Shown in pieces: positions 10,758 to 23,891 of a DNA stretch of 64,000 nucleotides. The stretch is from contig NW_006917093.1 in NCBI RefSeq assembly GCF_000516985.1, positions 2,542,001 to 2,606,000 on the forward strand, written 5' to 3'. Each line of letters begins with the position of its first letter. The stretch's first letter is position 1. Both the position numbers and the translations under genes were made by a program. The notes below the pieces were generated by a model that saw only the letters and a list, made by a program, of their open reading frames with translations, was not told the origin of the DNA and made no database searches. Source of the DNA: Pestalotiopsis fici W106-1 (lineage: Eukaryota > Ascomycota > Sordariomycetes > Amphisphaeriales > Sporocadaceae).

Positions 10758-13700
10758 GTCCAATTTGAGCTCGTATATTTCCCAGCTAATAGCAGAGCCA
10801 ATGAAGTGGTCGGTAGCGGAATGATCAATACACTTTTTTGAGTAGCGCAACGATCAAAACGTTGAAAGAAAAAGAAAGGGCAGAAGTTGCAATCAATAGT
10901 ACCACAAGGTGGAGATGCAACGCTGCCAGAATTCAATACAAGCCGTACAGTTCAGGCTAATAATAATGATGTCTGGCGTGTGAACAACTGATGGGCCTAA
11001 ACTGAACGTCCAAAAAATTATGGCAGTCGAGAGGCCGAGGACCGTGTGAGACGTGGAGTGTATCAGTGTGCCGCGATGACGGGATCGTGAACAGTCTGCC
11101 CAATAAGAGGTGTCGTGCAGTCTGGAAGAAGTACGAGCCGGACGGTCAATGCGTCGTCTGGTAGGTACATCAACAACTCGAGCAAAAGAGCTGTATGGTG
11201 CGACTCGGTGCCAGAAGCAATTGGGCAGCCAGCCGAATTGGAAAAAGGATATGTCAAGAACCTTGCCGACGATCCAATTTCCGACAGGCCACGAAGGGAA
11301 GTTGCAGTGATATATCCTTGAAGCCCGCCAAAGAGTCGAGACGAGATCTACTCTTCTTTTCCCGCGCCAAGCGATGAGCGAGCCTTGGTATATATCCGTA
11401 GAAGCCAAAAGCCAGCAGTACGTGTATGTGTATATGTACTGAGAGGAAGACCAAGAGTGCAGCAGGAAACACGAATTAATGACCCAGTTGGCCAAGAGTC
11501 GAGTTTTTGTTGTCGGGCCAGCGCAATCAATAGTGCAAGACAGAGAGAGGTTGGATGAAAAGTAACGGGGCAGTGACGGGAGGGAAAAGGAGACAAGACG
11601 GGTTGGCAAGTATCAATCACTTGGAGTGAGTGACGTGCCTAGATCGGATCTGGGGAAACACAAACGAACGCTTCGACCGTTGAGCGTTGGCTATGTGTGT
11701 ATAGGATCTTTTAGTTGACACGGAGAGGGAAGACACAGAGAGAGATTGGACGCGAACCAAGGGCGTACAACGTGCAGAGAGAAGTGTATGCGTGTGTGTG
11801 GAAAGAACTCGAGATGAACCAAAGACACAGTGTGCTCCTCAATTTGAAGCATGTGTCACGGTTGTGGTGACGATGAAACGATGTGCAGCCAGGGCAAGAG
11901 GCAGAAGCGGCCACATCAAGCGAAGAGGAAAAAGCGGGAGGCTCTCCAATACAGGAAGGTTGAGGGAAAGGATGGAACAAATATGATGGGGAAACTGTAA
12001 ATCTTTTTTCTCCGGGGGTTGATGAAGGACCAAGGCGCAACTTGCACATTATTTTACAACTTCAAGAGCAAGAGACACAGAGAAACAGTAATAAAAAGAG
12101 AGGGAAACTGCGCATGTACTTACTGCCTTACCCGTCCATTCAGCCCGCCAAAGCGAACCGACCAACCAGCCTACCTACCTGTTGGACATGGATATACCCT
12201 CATCACTCCCAATGATGTGCAGTTGCTGGGGTGGGTGTGGCCTAGGGCTGTATAAGTCAGGCCAAGTCGGGGGACCAGTCCCCAGCCAACCGAAAACGAT
12301 CAATCCGGCAGTAATCCTTGTTGCTCCTGTGTGTGGCATTATGTGGCGACCACGAGCAGATGGTCGAAAGACAAAAGCAAAATGGCTCTGAGATTCTTTT
12401 GCCCCCCCTGCCCTTTCTGGTGGTTGCTCTTTGCGTTGTTCCTGGCCAATGGTGCTTTGGGACATGATGGGATGAAACACGAAACAGTTGTGTTTGAAGT
12501 GGTGAGACCCCCCGGGGGGTCGGTCGTCGAGGCCCTGACATCACTAGCGCTTCTAATGATTGGCTGCTGGCTTACCTCCCTGGGACTCAGCTAGAGGTGC
12601 CAGAAACGAACCATTGGCCAGCACTCGCTCGGATATCCGTAATACCAAGAAAGAAAAAAGCATTTTCGTATCTTGTGCCGTTGAAAACAATCAGTTCGTT
12701 TACTGCACATCGATTGCAACCAAATCCACGTGGCATCGGGATGTCAGTCAAATATTCCCATTTAACAAAAGGAGCATCCACTCAGACAGACGTGATTGTA
12801 ATCTCATGAACAGTCACCTATATCCAGAACTCTAGCAATGTGTTTGGCTTATGAAGGGGGTATAGCGCGGTAGTGTAGCACTAAATGTCCCTAGTAGTTG
12901 ACAACAGCCATGGAGACTACATTGTACCTGAAGAAGTTTTGTTCCTCACTTTCCCAGTCTGATCTTGACCATTAGCAGTGCCATTACTGTGATCAAGTGG
13001 AAACTTTCTACCAACAATGAATGTTGATATAATTGAGTTAATAAATGTGTATACAAATGATGTCACCATGTTTCCTGGTGTCTTCGCCCTTATTAGAATA
13101 CCCCATCGCATTTAGTGGGTCGTCTTTTGTCTCTACGCTGTGTGGTCCCACTACTCTATTTGTTACATTGAGACTGTATTCTAATCAACGACAACGCAAT
13201 CATCGTGCGCGGTCTGCATGCCTTGCTCATTTCAAATCAGACCAAGCAGACGGCAACTCTCTGCTTGATTATATCAACGTGGAAGAATACCAACCAGCTG
13301 GAGTTTATACTGACAACTTTATACATTCCGTGGCGAGACGAAGCCAACATCGACAGCGACCGCCGGAACTCAAGACAATGGCCCAAAACAAGCCCTTTAT
13401 TCACACAACAGACAACATTATATATTCATTCTAGGTAGTATAATATACACTGAGCCGCATGTATATGCGATCAAGTATCTTTTGCTTGGCTCGATACATG
13501 GAAAAAGGAGGTTATGAACATTCAAGCACTGTAGACGTATCGCGCATCGTGCGTCGCTTTCCGAGGAACAAACTACTTTGAGAGCATAGTACGGCGGAGG
13601 ATGCGCAGGATTTGTCTTGCTGTCAAATTTCAATTATCAAAATATATCAGAATTAATTAGGTGTCATTTTGTATTGTTCCTGCTTATGAGGCCTGGGATG

Positions 13701-13947
13701 TAGGCAGGTAGAATTGGACCGTAGGAGAAAAAAAAAGGTTGAAATAGTGCGCCCAAGCTAACATCCCCACACTTCATGATGAGGTGAGTCAAGGATTTCG
13801 CCTCAACCACCATACGGTGAACAAGGCAAAGAATTAAGAAGACCACAGCCGCCACTACATGGGCTTGAAACAATCAAGTAAAATCACCACAAGAGACAAG
13901 AGAGCGACGATACTGTAGGCAAAGAAAGAGCCTCGACCCCTTTCATC
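10758..13947. other. Long spacer upstream of GPI-protein and CTU2 genes
   Basis: 3.2 kb divergent intergenic region. The only candidate is a 70-codon ORF at 12382-12594 (listed separately). The rest is purine-rich on the + strand around 11550-12100 and AT-rich around 12830-13700. Several open frames on both strands lack family features or splice logic. It probably contains promoters and long UTRs. Confidence 0.5.
12382..12594 (+). CDS. Possible small secreted or membrane peptide (70 aa)
   Basis: Short ORF beginning MALRFFCPPCPFWW, followed by a strongly hydrophobic stretch (LLFALFLANGALG) that looks like a signal peptide with a plausible cleavage site. A short polar middle (HDGMKHETV...) comes next, then a second hydrophobic segment near the C-terminus. 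The layout could be a tiny GPI- or tail-anchored protein. There is no homology I recognise, no intron and no promoter evidence, and a chance ORF is quite possible. Confidence 0.2.
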   Translation: MALRFFCPPCPFWWLLFALFLANGALGHDGMKHETVVFEVVRPPGGSVVEALTSLALLMIGCWLTSLGLS

Positions 13948-15430
13948 ATGCCGTCCGCCGAGACGGGGGCAGCCCTTTGCAACCGCTGCAAGACAAATGA
14001 AGCCTTGCACACAATGCGCAATGAAACCGTATGCTCGTGAGTCTTTGATTCTTACTTTTTTCCCCCCCCCTTTCTCCCGCTACTCTGTTTAATTGGTCTT
14101 ACCCCCTATACTACATCTTGTCGAGACCATTCCCCCATACCTATTCCGCTACATTCCTTTCCATATTCAACGCAATATATTTTTGTACATGTAATCAGCT
14201 GACGACTAGCTCCTTGTTGAGCAAAGACCATGCTTCAAATCCTTCATCTCCCTCAAGGCCGTCAAGCGCCTTGAGCAGCTACAGCGCGATACGCGCACAG
14301 GCGGCAGCGGCAGCGGAAGCGGAGGGCAAGGAGGATCATCGGGCCCGCCTCGCACCCAACGGTACCTCCTGGCCCTGTCGCCCGGTGGGGTGAGCTCGAC
14401 GGCCCTGCTGAGCGCCCTGTGGGAGAATCAGCGACAGCAGCGCGAGCGCGGCCAAAAGGTGCGGTTTGAGCTGCTCGTCGCCGTCGTCGATACCGAGCTG
14501 AGGGGTGGTGGTGGTGGTGATGACGACGAGACGACATCTGCTGCTGCTGCTGCTGCTGCCAATGATGAAGCCGCCTTCTTTGCCCGCTATGCCGAGCGCT
14601 TCCCGGGCACGCAGTTCCGGCGCGTGGCGCTCGAGGATGCGCTGGGTCTCGATACGGTGGACTGGACGGCCCTGCCCAGCGTGGACACGTCTCTGGCCTC
14701 TCCGGCCCGGCGCCTCGCGGACCTGCTCTCGCGCCTCCCGTCGACCACGTCGCGGGCCGACGTGGTGCGCCTGCTGATCCGGCACCTCCTCGTCCAGACC
14801 GCCGTCCAGGCGTCCTGCGGCGTTGTGCTCATGGGCTACAATACCACGTCGTTGGCCGAGCTGACCCTGTCCGAGACGGCCAAGGGGCGCGGCTTTGCGG
14901 TGCCGTGGGGTGTGAATGACGGTTGGGTAAACCTGCCGCGCGTGAAAAGACTGCCACCGAGGGCTGAGACGGCAGAAGGGGAAGATAGCGCCACAAAGGA
15001 AGAAGAGGACAAGGGGGAGATTGATGCCAGCGTCAAAATGCTCATCTACCATCCACTCCGTGAACTCTTCCGCAAGGAACTTCTCATTTACAGCGGTCTC
15101 ACATCACCGCCACTAACGCCGCTGCTGATCGAGAACGGCAACCGGTCGGCGGCCGTGGTATCGCACAAGGACCTGAGCATCGACGACGTCATGGCGCGGT
15201 ACTTTGCCGAGGTCGAGGAGAATTACCCGAGTGTCGTCGCCAACGTGGTGCGGACCACGGGCAAGTTGAACCGTGCCGGGAATGTCGAGAATGGAAGCTG
15301 CGGACTCTGCGGCCTGGGGCTCGACGAGGTTGGTGATGAGCGGTGGAGAGGAGAGCTGGGAGAGCAGAAAAACGAGAGCGATGGCAGGGGGCGGTTGTGT
15401 TATGGATGCGAGAGGTCCGTCTATGGATGA
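13948..15430 (+). CDS. CTU2: Cytoplasmic tRNA 2-thiolation protein 2 (Ctu2/Ncs2)
   Basis: Subunit of the Ctu1-Ctu2 (Ncs6-Ncs2) complex that thiolates the wobble uridine of cytosolic tRNA-Lys, -Glu and -Gln, using sulfur carried by Urm1. Exons are 13948-14036 and 14227-15430 with a 190-nt intron (GTGAGT...AAAG), giving 430 residues. The short first exon carries the N-terminal zinc-like motif CNRC..., completed after the splice by CSPCF. This fixes the acceptor at 14226. The body has the degenerate PP-loop LALSPGGVSS (an active PP-loop would read SGGxDS), consistent with Ctu2 being the non-catalytic partner. The GYNTTSLAE helix and the C-terminal CGLCG and CYGC pairs follow. Low-complexity insertions (Gly/Asp/Ala-rich near codon 98, acidic near 280) are local. 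Very GC-rich coding sequence. Confidence 0.92.
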
Positions 15431-15706
15431 TCCCTACAGTCTACTCCCGTACGAAGAGTTGAAGCTCTTTTTGGCTACATCTTTCATTTTCTTTTTTCTG
15501 TGAATGAATCGCTATCTGCAAATGCTCTCCAAGATCTATGACAAAGCATACTGGTTCGCCCATCTTCTATACCCCTGAAAGATAAAAGTGATAGCACCAA
15601 GTTTGTTTTCCATCCCAGCGTTATATACAATATCCCTGCCTACGCCAAATCGCAGATGCTTTGGTAAACAAGAATTTCTGATTTAGATTATGTGGATATC
15701 TGCCAT

Positions 15707-16987
15707 CTAAGCCTTTTCTAACACAGATTCAGGCAAGAATTTGTTCTCCAGCTTCCTCACCAGCTTGTTGGTCTGCTCCGCCAAACTGAGGGTGAGAATG
15801 GTGTGAGGTAATATCCTGGCAAGGTGCGGCAAGAAGCCCTTGTAAATGGCGAACAAGCCCTCGGTCTTGATCGTCTTGGCCAGGCAGTCAAACATGTTGG
15901 TGTACAGGTTTCCGTTTTGGTTATACATGCGCGACATGACAGTGTCTAGATTCCCTCGTGTTAGCTTTGCCTTGCCATGTAGGCACTTGGCGGAGATGCC
16001 TGTATACTAGATACTCACCAGGCGGGTGCATGACACAACAAACCACAAAGCCAGACACGGCCGAACTCGTCAAGTGAAGAGGTGCGCCCTCCTCCATGCC
16101 CAAATGCCTCTGCAGTCTCCTCTTGGCGAAAAAGTAGGTCGGGAGCTGGACACTGCTGCCAAAGCCCGTCCGGATCATGGCGGCCGTTATGCCACGGTAT
16201 AAGCCCCGGACGCCCTCGGTGCTCGAGATCTGTCGCAGACCGTCGAGGGCGTTTTTGTACTTGTGTTGCGTGCCCACGGCAATGTGCTTGCTATAGCTCT
16301 GCAGTCTCGTCTTGACCAAGAAGAAGGGACTGCCGGCGGCTGCACCAATGATGCCCGATGTGGCACCGCAAAACATGTTGATGCCGAGGTTCTGTTTCGT
16401 GGAGTCCTTGAGGATGACGGAGGCGAGGGTTTGCCGCATGGGCTCGTAAAAGCCGAGACGGCAGCCATTGAGAAGGATCTGGTAGGCGTAGGCACAGCCA
16501 ATGCCGCGGTAGATGCCCCGAAGACCCTCATTGCGCACAATCATGGTGACAGCCTGAAAGGGTCCCCGGTAGTGGTGTGGTTGGTGGCCCTTGGACTGAA
16601 GCTCGCCTTGCAACTGCATTCTGTCGAGCGTATACAATCAGCCATTCTGCCCCATCTCACTCCGACCTTGCTCGGCGCAAAGTATGACCCATTCACGCCG
16701 ATACGCGGTCGCCAGCCTAATCACCAAGCTGGAAGAGTGTCGCATCTGCGCGGACTCTTGCCGCTGCCATTGAAAAACTCGCAATGGGATCGCATACCTG
16801 ATCTTGACCGTCTCGAACGGATGGGTAGCTGTGACTGCACCGCATGCTGCGATGCCACCGGCGATGAAGGCACTGCGAGCGGGAAGTGTGTCAGCGCTTT
16901 CTTGCTCTCTTTCTCTACGTTCCAGGCCGCGGCAAAGGGCTACAGCGGCCGTGGACAGACGCTTGCTTACCCCGTGGTGGTCGACAT
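15707..16987 (-). CDS. OAC1: Mitochondrial oxaloacetate/sulfate carrier (Oac1-like)
   Basis: Inner-membrane SLC25 carrier of 310 residues, expected to move oxaloacetate, sulfate and related acids. Exons run on the minus strand: 16987-16971 (17 nt), 16872-16798, 16620-16019 and 15945-15707, with introns of 98, 177 and 73 nt. All phases close. Three repeats show the carrier signature: HPFETVKIR in repeat 1, SPFFLVKTR in repeat 2 and HPPDTVMSR in repeat 3. The repeat-3 motif and the LAGG-like AFIAGGIAACGAV start fit Oac1 rather than dicarboxylate carriers. The start ATG at 16987 encodes MSTTTG before splicing; the longer upstream open frame lacks an ATG and shifts phase. The gene converges on CTU2 with 276 bases between stops. 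Confidence 0.9.
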
Positions 16988-18621
16988 CTTTTCCGCTTTC
17001 TACGAGCGCAGTGACGCTCAGAACGCGCTCGTTGGGAAAAATGTGCGGCAATGATGTGAAGCAATTCGTTACGGCTGAATAATTATTTTCCTTCGATGGG
17101 TTGGCACAAAGCTTCGGTGAGGTCAGGGTCGGCCGGGCAAGGGTAGCTTCGGAACTGGTTTCGCGCGTGGGAGCTCCGATCTAGCAATCGTTTCTTTGGC
17201 GCAATGTCAGGTCTTGGCACCGTTGTAAGATACTCCGGTGACTGCTGGCTTGAGATTGTTCGTAGGTTTCCCAAGAAGTGATGTGTAATGGATAACTGCC
17301 AAGAGAGAACAAGGACAGAAAAGAAACATTAATTTAATAATTTTTTAAGATTAGGCTACGCTGCAGAAATGTCCAGTGGGATGGCCAAAGTTTACTGAAA
17401 TCCCATTCCCTTGGTACAGACAATTGCTTACTCTAGTGTCTCTCCAAGGTTTGCGTGTAAGCTGACCCAAAGACAGGTATTACTTGGGTGTACCTGACAG
17501 GCTGTCGCCCACTGGAGTGGAGGTGCGAGGGCTTGTGGATACATTAAGGTAAGTCCGACTTCGCTGTCTCTTGAGAGCAGTGGGGGTCCCACCCGGGCCA
17601 TTAATTTCCAGGCATCTGGGTCTGCCGCATTGCTCAGATTCGGCTTTGCATGGGGTCCTCAGAGTCCCTCGGCCAGTAACCACGAATGGCGTTATATTTA
17701 TTGGCAAATGCTGTCCCACGGATGGTGTGACATATTCATATGTTGTCAAGCAGATGCCAGTAGTCATACAATATCCGATGAAATATGTCATCTATTTTGC
17801 ACTACATTAGCTACATTACCTGGGTACTTGGAACCCCTCTGTAGCTGACTAGCAGTACCTTCAGGTGATCTCAAGTACATAACCCACGTGTGCGCCTGAT
17901 TCCCCAACTGGGGAACTCGGGGCCGTTTGGCAATATGTACCTCAAGGGAGTACGTAGGTGCAAGTGATCGATGCCGCCGCTCCCCAAATGTGGGTGTATT
18001 GCATTGGATTGGGGAAGCTGGGTGGTTCTTGGTGCGCATATGCTGGACGTTATAAGTTATGCTATTTTTCCTTGCTCGTTCCCAACCAATCTTGGCAACG
18101 TCATGCGATGCAATGTGCATATCTGCCTTGTAAATATATATGCATCTTGCTGCCGGATCAAGCATGAATATCACGAATTATGTATTTTATTCGTGGTCTG
18201 CAACGTTTTTGTTTTGGCAATTGGCCAGACAACGAATTTCTGCGTCTATATATTCAAGACTCACTTGCTGCCAGTGCTCTAGTTCGAGTGATCCGTTTCC
18301 CCCCCTTATCAGAGGTAGAGATGCTTATTAAGTCATGCTAATTGATATATGGTCGCTAATGCATGCAATGAGAGAAATCCTGGTGAATGGAAAAATCAAA
18401 TGTTGGTTGACAGGCGCTTCGGACATCCCCTGTTCCCCCATCCCTTTTCAGGGGAAAAAACAAACAAACCCTAAACGCCTCTTTTGGTATTCTCTGGTGA
18501 TATTAACAAGGCTTGCGATCGTCCTACTTCTGTCCTCAGACATCTCCAATGGCCAGGATTGTCATGGCCATAGAGAATAAAATGCTGTTGTTCCAAATCC
18601 GGACTCCTCGAAGATTGGGTC
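16988..18621. other. Spacer upstream of OAC1
   Basis: 1.6 kb holding the OAC1 promoter and the 3' flank of the DMA1-like gene. AT-rich stretches (17320-17350, 18130-18250) and no ORF with family features. Confidence 0.55.
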
Positions 18622-20599
18622 CTAAATCGCGTTCGATTGTACTCTTGTTGCGGCTGCATCCAAATTAACCATTGCGCCTGGTCTTGATACGTCCTGAGAG
18701 GACCGTCCCGCATCTCCGTCAAATACCCACGGCCCAGCGTCATTACGCGGCGTCAGTGGACCATCATGAACAGTAGCCCCAGCATTTGGCGGTGATGGCG
18801 TCCGTCTTGCGTCGGGTAGACCGTTGGAACTAGTAACTGCCATGGGACTGGGTCGCGGAATGGGTATTGGGGTCGAGGTTTCCGATGCTGTCGGAGCATG
18901 GTCTGCTGATGCAGGTAGGTTGTCCAGCATCATGGTGACGTCTCCGTTCTCTTCCACTGCTGAAGGGGCTTGCGAAGCTAGCTCTTCGGTAGCACCGTCA
19001 ACAGTGTTGATCTGGGCGGCATCAGTAGACCGATCTGCAGGGGCATCCACAGGAGCCTCCGGTGTGTCTCTTGCATCCATGTTAACATCTTCGCCGCCAG
19101 AGTCCAGCTGCTGCCATTCCTCGTCGGGTTCCTCCACATCAGCGTCCAGGTCAGCAGCGGCCCTGCAGTTGGGACATGTGAAAATTGGATGAGAGGGGCC
19201 TATGAGTAGTTCCCGGATACATTTGTAGTGCCACGTATGACTGCAGGGTGCTACAAAGAGAGATTGACATGGCTGAGCGTTGTTAGTAGAGTGACCGGTA
19301 TCGGACATGGTTCGATAAGTGGAAAAGATGAAAACTTACAGCAATAGCATTCAAACAGATGGAGCAGTCTTGTGCGTGGCCACTGCCGGCGTTAGTGTCC
19401 GTGGTTGAGGTCAAGTTTCTGAGGCGCTTGTGTGTAGCCATGCTGTCATAAATTAGTCCTTGCTGCTTGACGGGACTGGTGGGCTGAGGCCTTACTTGAA
19501 ATTGTTGGGTTTACTTTGCCAGCCTCTGTTCAGCTCAATCCTCATCTTGACACACCGAAAGATCATCTCCTCTCCTCCCCTAAAATCAATACCAAGCTGC
19601 ACAATATCTCCATCATTAACGGGGAACGGTTTGGACTCGTTGCCCGGCGGTGATAGTCGGACATGGTTTAGAAACGTTCCGGATGAACTCTTAACATCTT
19701 TGATATACCACTTGCCATCCTCGTGCCAGAATTCGCAATGCCGCCGACTGACGACCTTGCTCTTGAATCCGACGGGAGCTGCCGAAGGTATGTTGGCAGG
19801 CACTATTTGCTGTTGCTCTCTCTCGGAGTAGCGGCCGACTTTGATGCTTTCCTTTCCTGTTGGTAATGTCCGCGAGATGGGAGTAAAGGAGAGCGACTGC
19901 CGCGTCGACCTGGGATCGTAGTGGGCTGAGAAGCGGATGGAGGGTAGTACTTCTGTGGACAAGTCGCCTGTGGTGGCCGATCGTGCCCGCGCCATGTCTG
20001 CAGCAGCAGCAGCACTCGACGATTGAGCCTGGTTGTCCTGACTTTCAGCGGTGGCGCCCTGACGATCCTCCTCGGTACCGGTCTTGTGCTTCTTGCCGCG
20101 GCCAGAGTCTGAATCTGAATTTGGTTCAGGCTGTGAATCCTGGCTGGAGTCGCGACCAGGCTGCGCGTTCTGTGCTGACGTGGTTTTGCGATTTCGGTCT
20201 TTGGAAGTACTGATGTGGAAAGTTAGAAGGCTGCCTCGCCTGTTTTTGGGGGAGAATGGATAATTCTTGAGCGTACCTGGGTGGATCACCGGACTGGCGT
20301 GCACGTCGTCGTCCACTGGTAACACTAAGAGCAGAGTGGGTAGCTCGCGTGAGTGGCGTGTGCTGAGTGGCACTGGCACTCGTACTGGAACTAGGACTTC
20401 CAGAGGCGGCCGACGCACTAGGCTGGGTGCTGATACCACTATCGCGCGACAATAGATGCGTCTGCGTATAACTGCGCAGATAACTCAAACCTCTCAATCT
20501 GCTGCCCCTAGAACTGACTGCAGAGGGTGACGATGAGGCGGCGTCGGTGGTTGGCGACAAGAGGCCTGTGGTTGACGGGGGCGCCGGTTGCGTAAACAT
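18622..20599 (-). CDS. FHA-RING E3 ubiquitin ligase, Dma1/Chfr type
   Basis: Predicted 596-residue ligase of the fungal Dma1/Dma2 and animal Chfr/RNF8 type, which delays septation or mitotic exit when the spindle is perturbed. Exons on the minus strand are 20599-20277, 20209-19496, 19442-19340 and 19272-18622 (introns 67, 53 and 67 nt, all in phase). The Ser/Pro-rich N-terminus includes RLRGLSYLRSYTQ. The FHA domain spans about residues 228-330 with phosphothreonine-pocket motifs KVGRYS, SRRH (262-265) and SSGTF (283-287). The RING finger follows at about 372-416 (CSIC, CSHTWHYKC, CPNC). The C-terminal 180 residues are acidic and low complexity. The ATG at 20599 is the only one near the open frame. 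Confidence 0.92.
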
Positions 20600-23500
20600 T
20601 TGATGAGCTTATGCTGGTAGCCCTTGGTGGTAGTGGTGGTGGAGACGGGGGTGTCCCGGGTATTGGCGGACGAGTCGAACTGCTAAAGGGTGCCCCGGTG
20701 GGAACGGGCGACTCTAATGAAAACGGCCTGTTACCTATGGCTGGGCTGGGCTGGGCTCTGGACTGTGGGCTGGGATTGATTGTTATGATTTGTATGGTGT
20801 CGACAAAGTTTTTGCGACAGACAGTGCGGTCAGCCAGCCAACGAAGACGCCTCTGGGTTTGTATCCGTTTCTTGCTTGTTTGTGGTATTAGGGAGGTGCG
20901 TTTGAAAATGGTCTGTTCAAAGTCGAATTCCAATAAGTTGGGCTGATTCCTGATGCAGAGAAATCAAAAGTAGTAGTCGAATCGTAATGCTTGGTGACGG
21001 TAACCCGCAGGCACTTATGGTCAGTCTGTCCACGGGGCCAGGCGAAATGGAAGGATGCGCTTCCACGCGCGCGTGAGAGATCAGAATGCCTGCTGCTGAG
21101 TGAGTGCGCTCAAGAACAGCCAGTGAGCTGAGCCTCAAAAAAGGTCCCCCGGATGCCGATCTCAGACTTGTTCCCGCACTCTGCCGATTTTCTATTTTCT
21201 TTTCCTCCCTCCTCGTCCCGTCAGACTGAGCGCTGTCAAGGCAATCAAAGAAAAACCAAAATATGCCGACGCCAAAAAAGAAAAAAAAAAACCTGGCAAC
21301 AGCCGGTTACCGAACGGTGGGGATCAACGTCAGTAAGTAAGCAGGTGCGTCCCTGGCGACAGGGAGTGAGACCGCGTGGTGTGAGAATCGAAGCCAGCGA
21401 CTTCAACAATGTACAATGTGAATATGCACTGTAAGTGGTAGCAACAGGAGGAACGACAGTGACAAGTTGCCAGTCAGTTGCCCTCGTCTGTTTGCGTTCG
21501 TTCGAGTTCAAAATGGAATTGAGAGGGAAAAACAAGAGAAGAATTAACAAAATTAACCAAAGAAGGTTTTCTGGGCCGTCTGGCTAGAGAAAAGCTGCAA
21601 GGCAGGTCATGTCCTTGATTTATTATTTTATTACGAGGGACGTGGATGAGAAATACCGGGGACTCGCCCACTGATAGTACAAGCAGGAAGCTGAGGCCTG
21701 TCAAGTCCTTCCTGTCGGTGCATGCATCCCATCCCATCCCCATCATCCCATACCTCTTTTTTTTTTTTTTTTACCTTACATTAGCTACGTACTACATACA
21801 ATTGATTGCAAGCCGTTGGACTTTTGGGTCTAGAATCAGATGGGGGGTGACGCCACTTTGCAGCCAATCCCATGATGGTTCCAAGATATGTAGCGGTAGG
21901 GAGTACATAGTAGAGGTGGTAGTAAAAGTAGTAGTGTTATTATGTATGTATGTACTATCTTCACCGTTCGGTCAATGTTCTCCATCTCCTCCCATCCAGC
22001 CCATATCTCCTGATCCGATCCGAGCATCTTTCCCCTCTCCTGCCCTTCACAACCACCCCGGTCGACCCTGTTCTTTTGTCCTTCTCGTCACTGGGCACAC
22101 ATATGCAGTCAGAAGCACGCATGACTTTTTCCTTTCTCCTCCTCTTCGATCTTCCAAAATGGTACCACACGACCTCGGTCCCAATGAAGAAACATGAACC
22201 CAGGAGGGTAGGGGGGAGGGCGTCTTGCTTGACGCAAGTTTAAAGTCCGCCTCCTGTTCGGACAAGACCTAGTCCAAAGTTTGCTATTCTACAAACCTTT
22301 CTCACTGCCCACGGTCGGTCGGGTCTTGCCATTCGACGGCGCCGGAGCCGATATTTGGGGTTGGCCCGCCGCATGCCCAATGAATTTCATTTGACGTTTC
22401 TATTTGGCCCTCCATCAGAGGGCAACGTAAGAAGACAATTTGCTCTGCAAGTTATCAACGACCATTGGATTTCAGTACATAGTCGGTTGCTTTGCAGCTA
22501 CTCCTATTTGCTGAAGCGACCTACACTATTGGCTGCTTTAAATTCATAGACTGGATCATTTTCCAGCTACCAAAGGAAAAGGTCCAAGGTAGTACTTTGT
22601 ACCGTAGCGATAGTAATAATGCAACGGCCCAGATTCCAGAAGCTCATCTTGAGTCGCCAAATCAGCGCCCAGGCGCAACTTCACCTCAGCTCAGCTTAGC
22701 TTAGCTTCCTTTCAAGCTCAGGGGCCTCGAACGAAACAGCTGACGGGTTCCTGGTCAGGCAATTGATGAACGTCCCCATGTCAGTCATGTCACGCACCAT
22801 CTCCAAGATAGCGCTAGAGCGATCAGAGATAACCATTTTCTTCCCCTATCGTGTTACTTGGTTGAAGACTCCAAGAGGGACAAGTTTGACAATTCTTTCT
22901 TTGCGCTGAATCGTGATACTTTGTGTCGCCTCCCGATGGTGTTGAAATCTCAAGGTTTTGGGGAGCTGCCGGCCCCAATCTTAGGAGCACTAAGAGACGG
23001 CCGTTTCCCATGCGATCGTGGCCCGCTCTTGCTGCGCCAAGACGCCGTAACTATTCCTGAATCCTGGCTGTACTCTTGTAAGCTGGTCAGCTTACTCGGC
23101 TGCCAAAACACAATCGCCGCCATTCCAATGCATACCTTCGGATTTTGGGCCCCTCTTCACCATTGAGCTTGCGTATTGGCTCGTTTCGACTCGAGAATAA
23201 AAGAGTAAAGTTTCACTTGCAGTGGCTTGAAGATTCAACCTTCCAAGATTGGTCACATCAGCTCAGAAGTGCACCTGGGGCGCTCTTCCTAGACAGGCAC
23301 AAGCCAATCCACCCCCAAACACACACATCTCGATATAGAGCCAGCCAGCCATGCATGTGTGCGGCACACTTAGTTGCTCCCCTACTACTGCAAATACCGT
23401 ACACTGCTCACCGATCGATCTACTGTGCACCTCCCTACATTAGTATCGCTGTGGGGTATCAAGGTATAGGCCGTAGTGGTGATCAATCCTGACATGTTGC

Positions 23501-23891
23501 TAATAAAAGTGAGTATATCTGCAGCGCTAAAGATCTGAAACACCAACGGCGGCTGAAGATCCCCTCCTCTAGATTTAACCCGCATTACATAAGGCTGATC
23601 CTGCCAGCTCTTTTTTTGGTGTTTAGTTACTCATCACCAAAGTCAAATTCTTGGCATGACAAAGGTCCTGCACGTGCTGAATTGACTAGTTTGCTAATCT
23701 TCGCGGTACCTATTCCATTGCTGAACATGTGGGTGGGAGCAAAGCATGGTGAGTAGCAATCTGAAATGAGATGCCATTCTGATTCGCAGATAGTCACGTA
23801 TTGAGCCCGGCCACTGGAGATGGGCGCTCTCTCCCAAGACTGGTTATCCAATTTTTGTTTTTCAAACAATCCGTGTATAATCGTTCTTCTT
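20600..23891. other. Long spacer upstream of DMA1-like gene
   Basis: 3.3 kb without a convincing gene. The first 330 bases (to 20933) form an open, Pro/Ser-rich frame on the minus strand that lacks an ATG and is out of frame with the ligase start, probably 5' UTR. Poly-A (near 21281) and a long poly-T run (about 21754-21771) are present. Nothing recognisable between 22200 and 23890. Confidence 0.5.

Noticed and set aside
10893..11609. 238-codon open frame on the minus strand
   Set aside because: No ATG-led protein with family features, no signal peptide, odd composition; lies in a probable UTR/promoter region.
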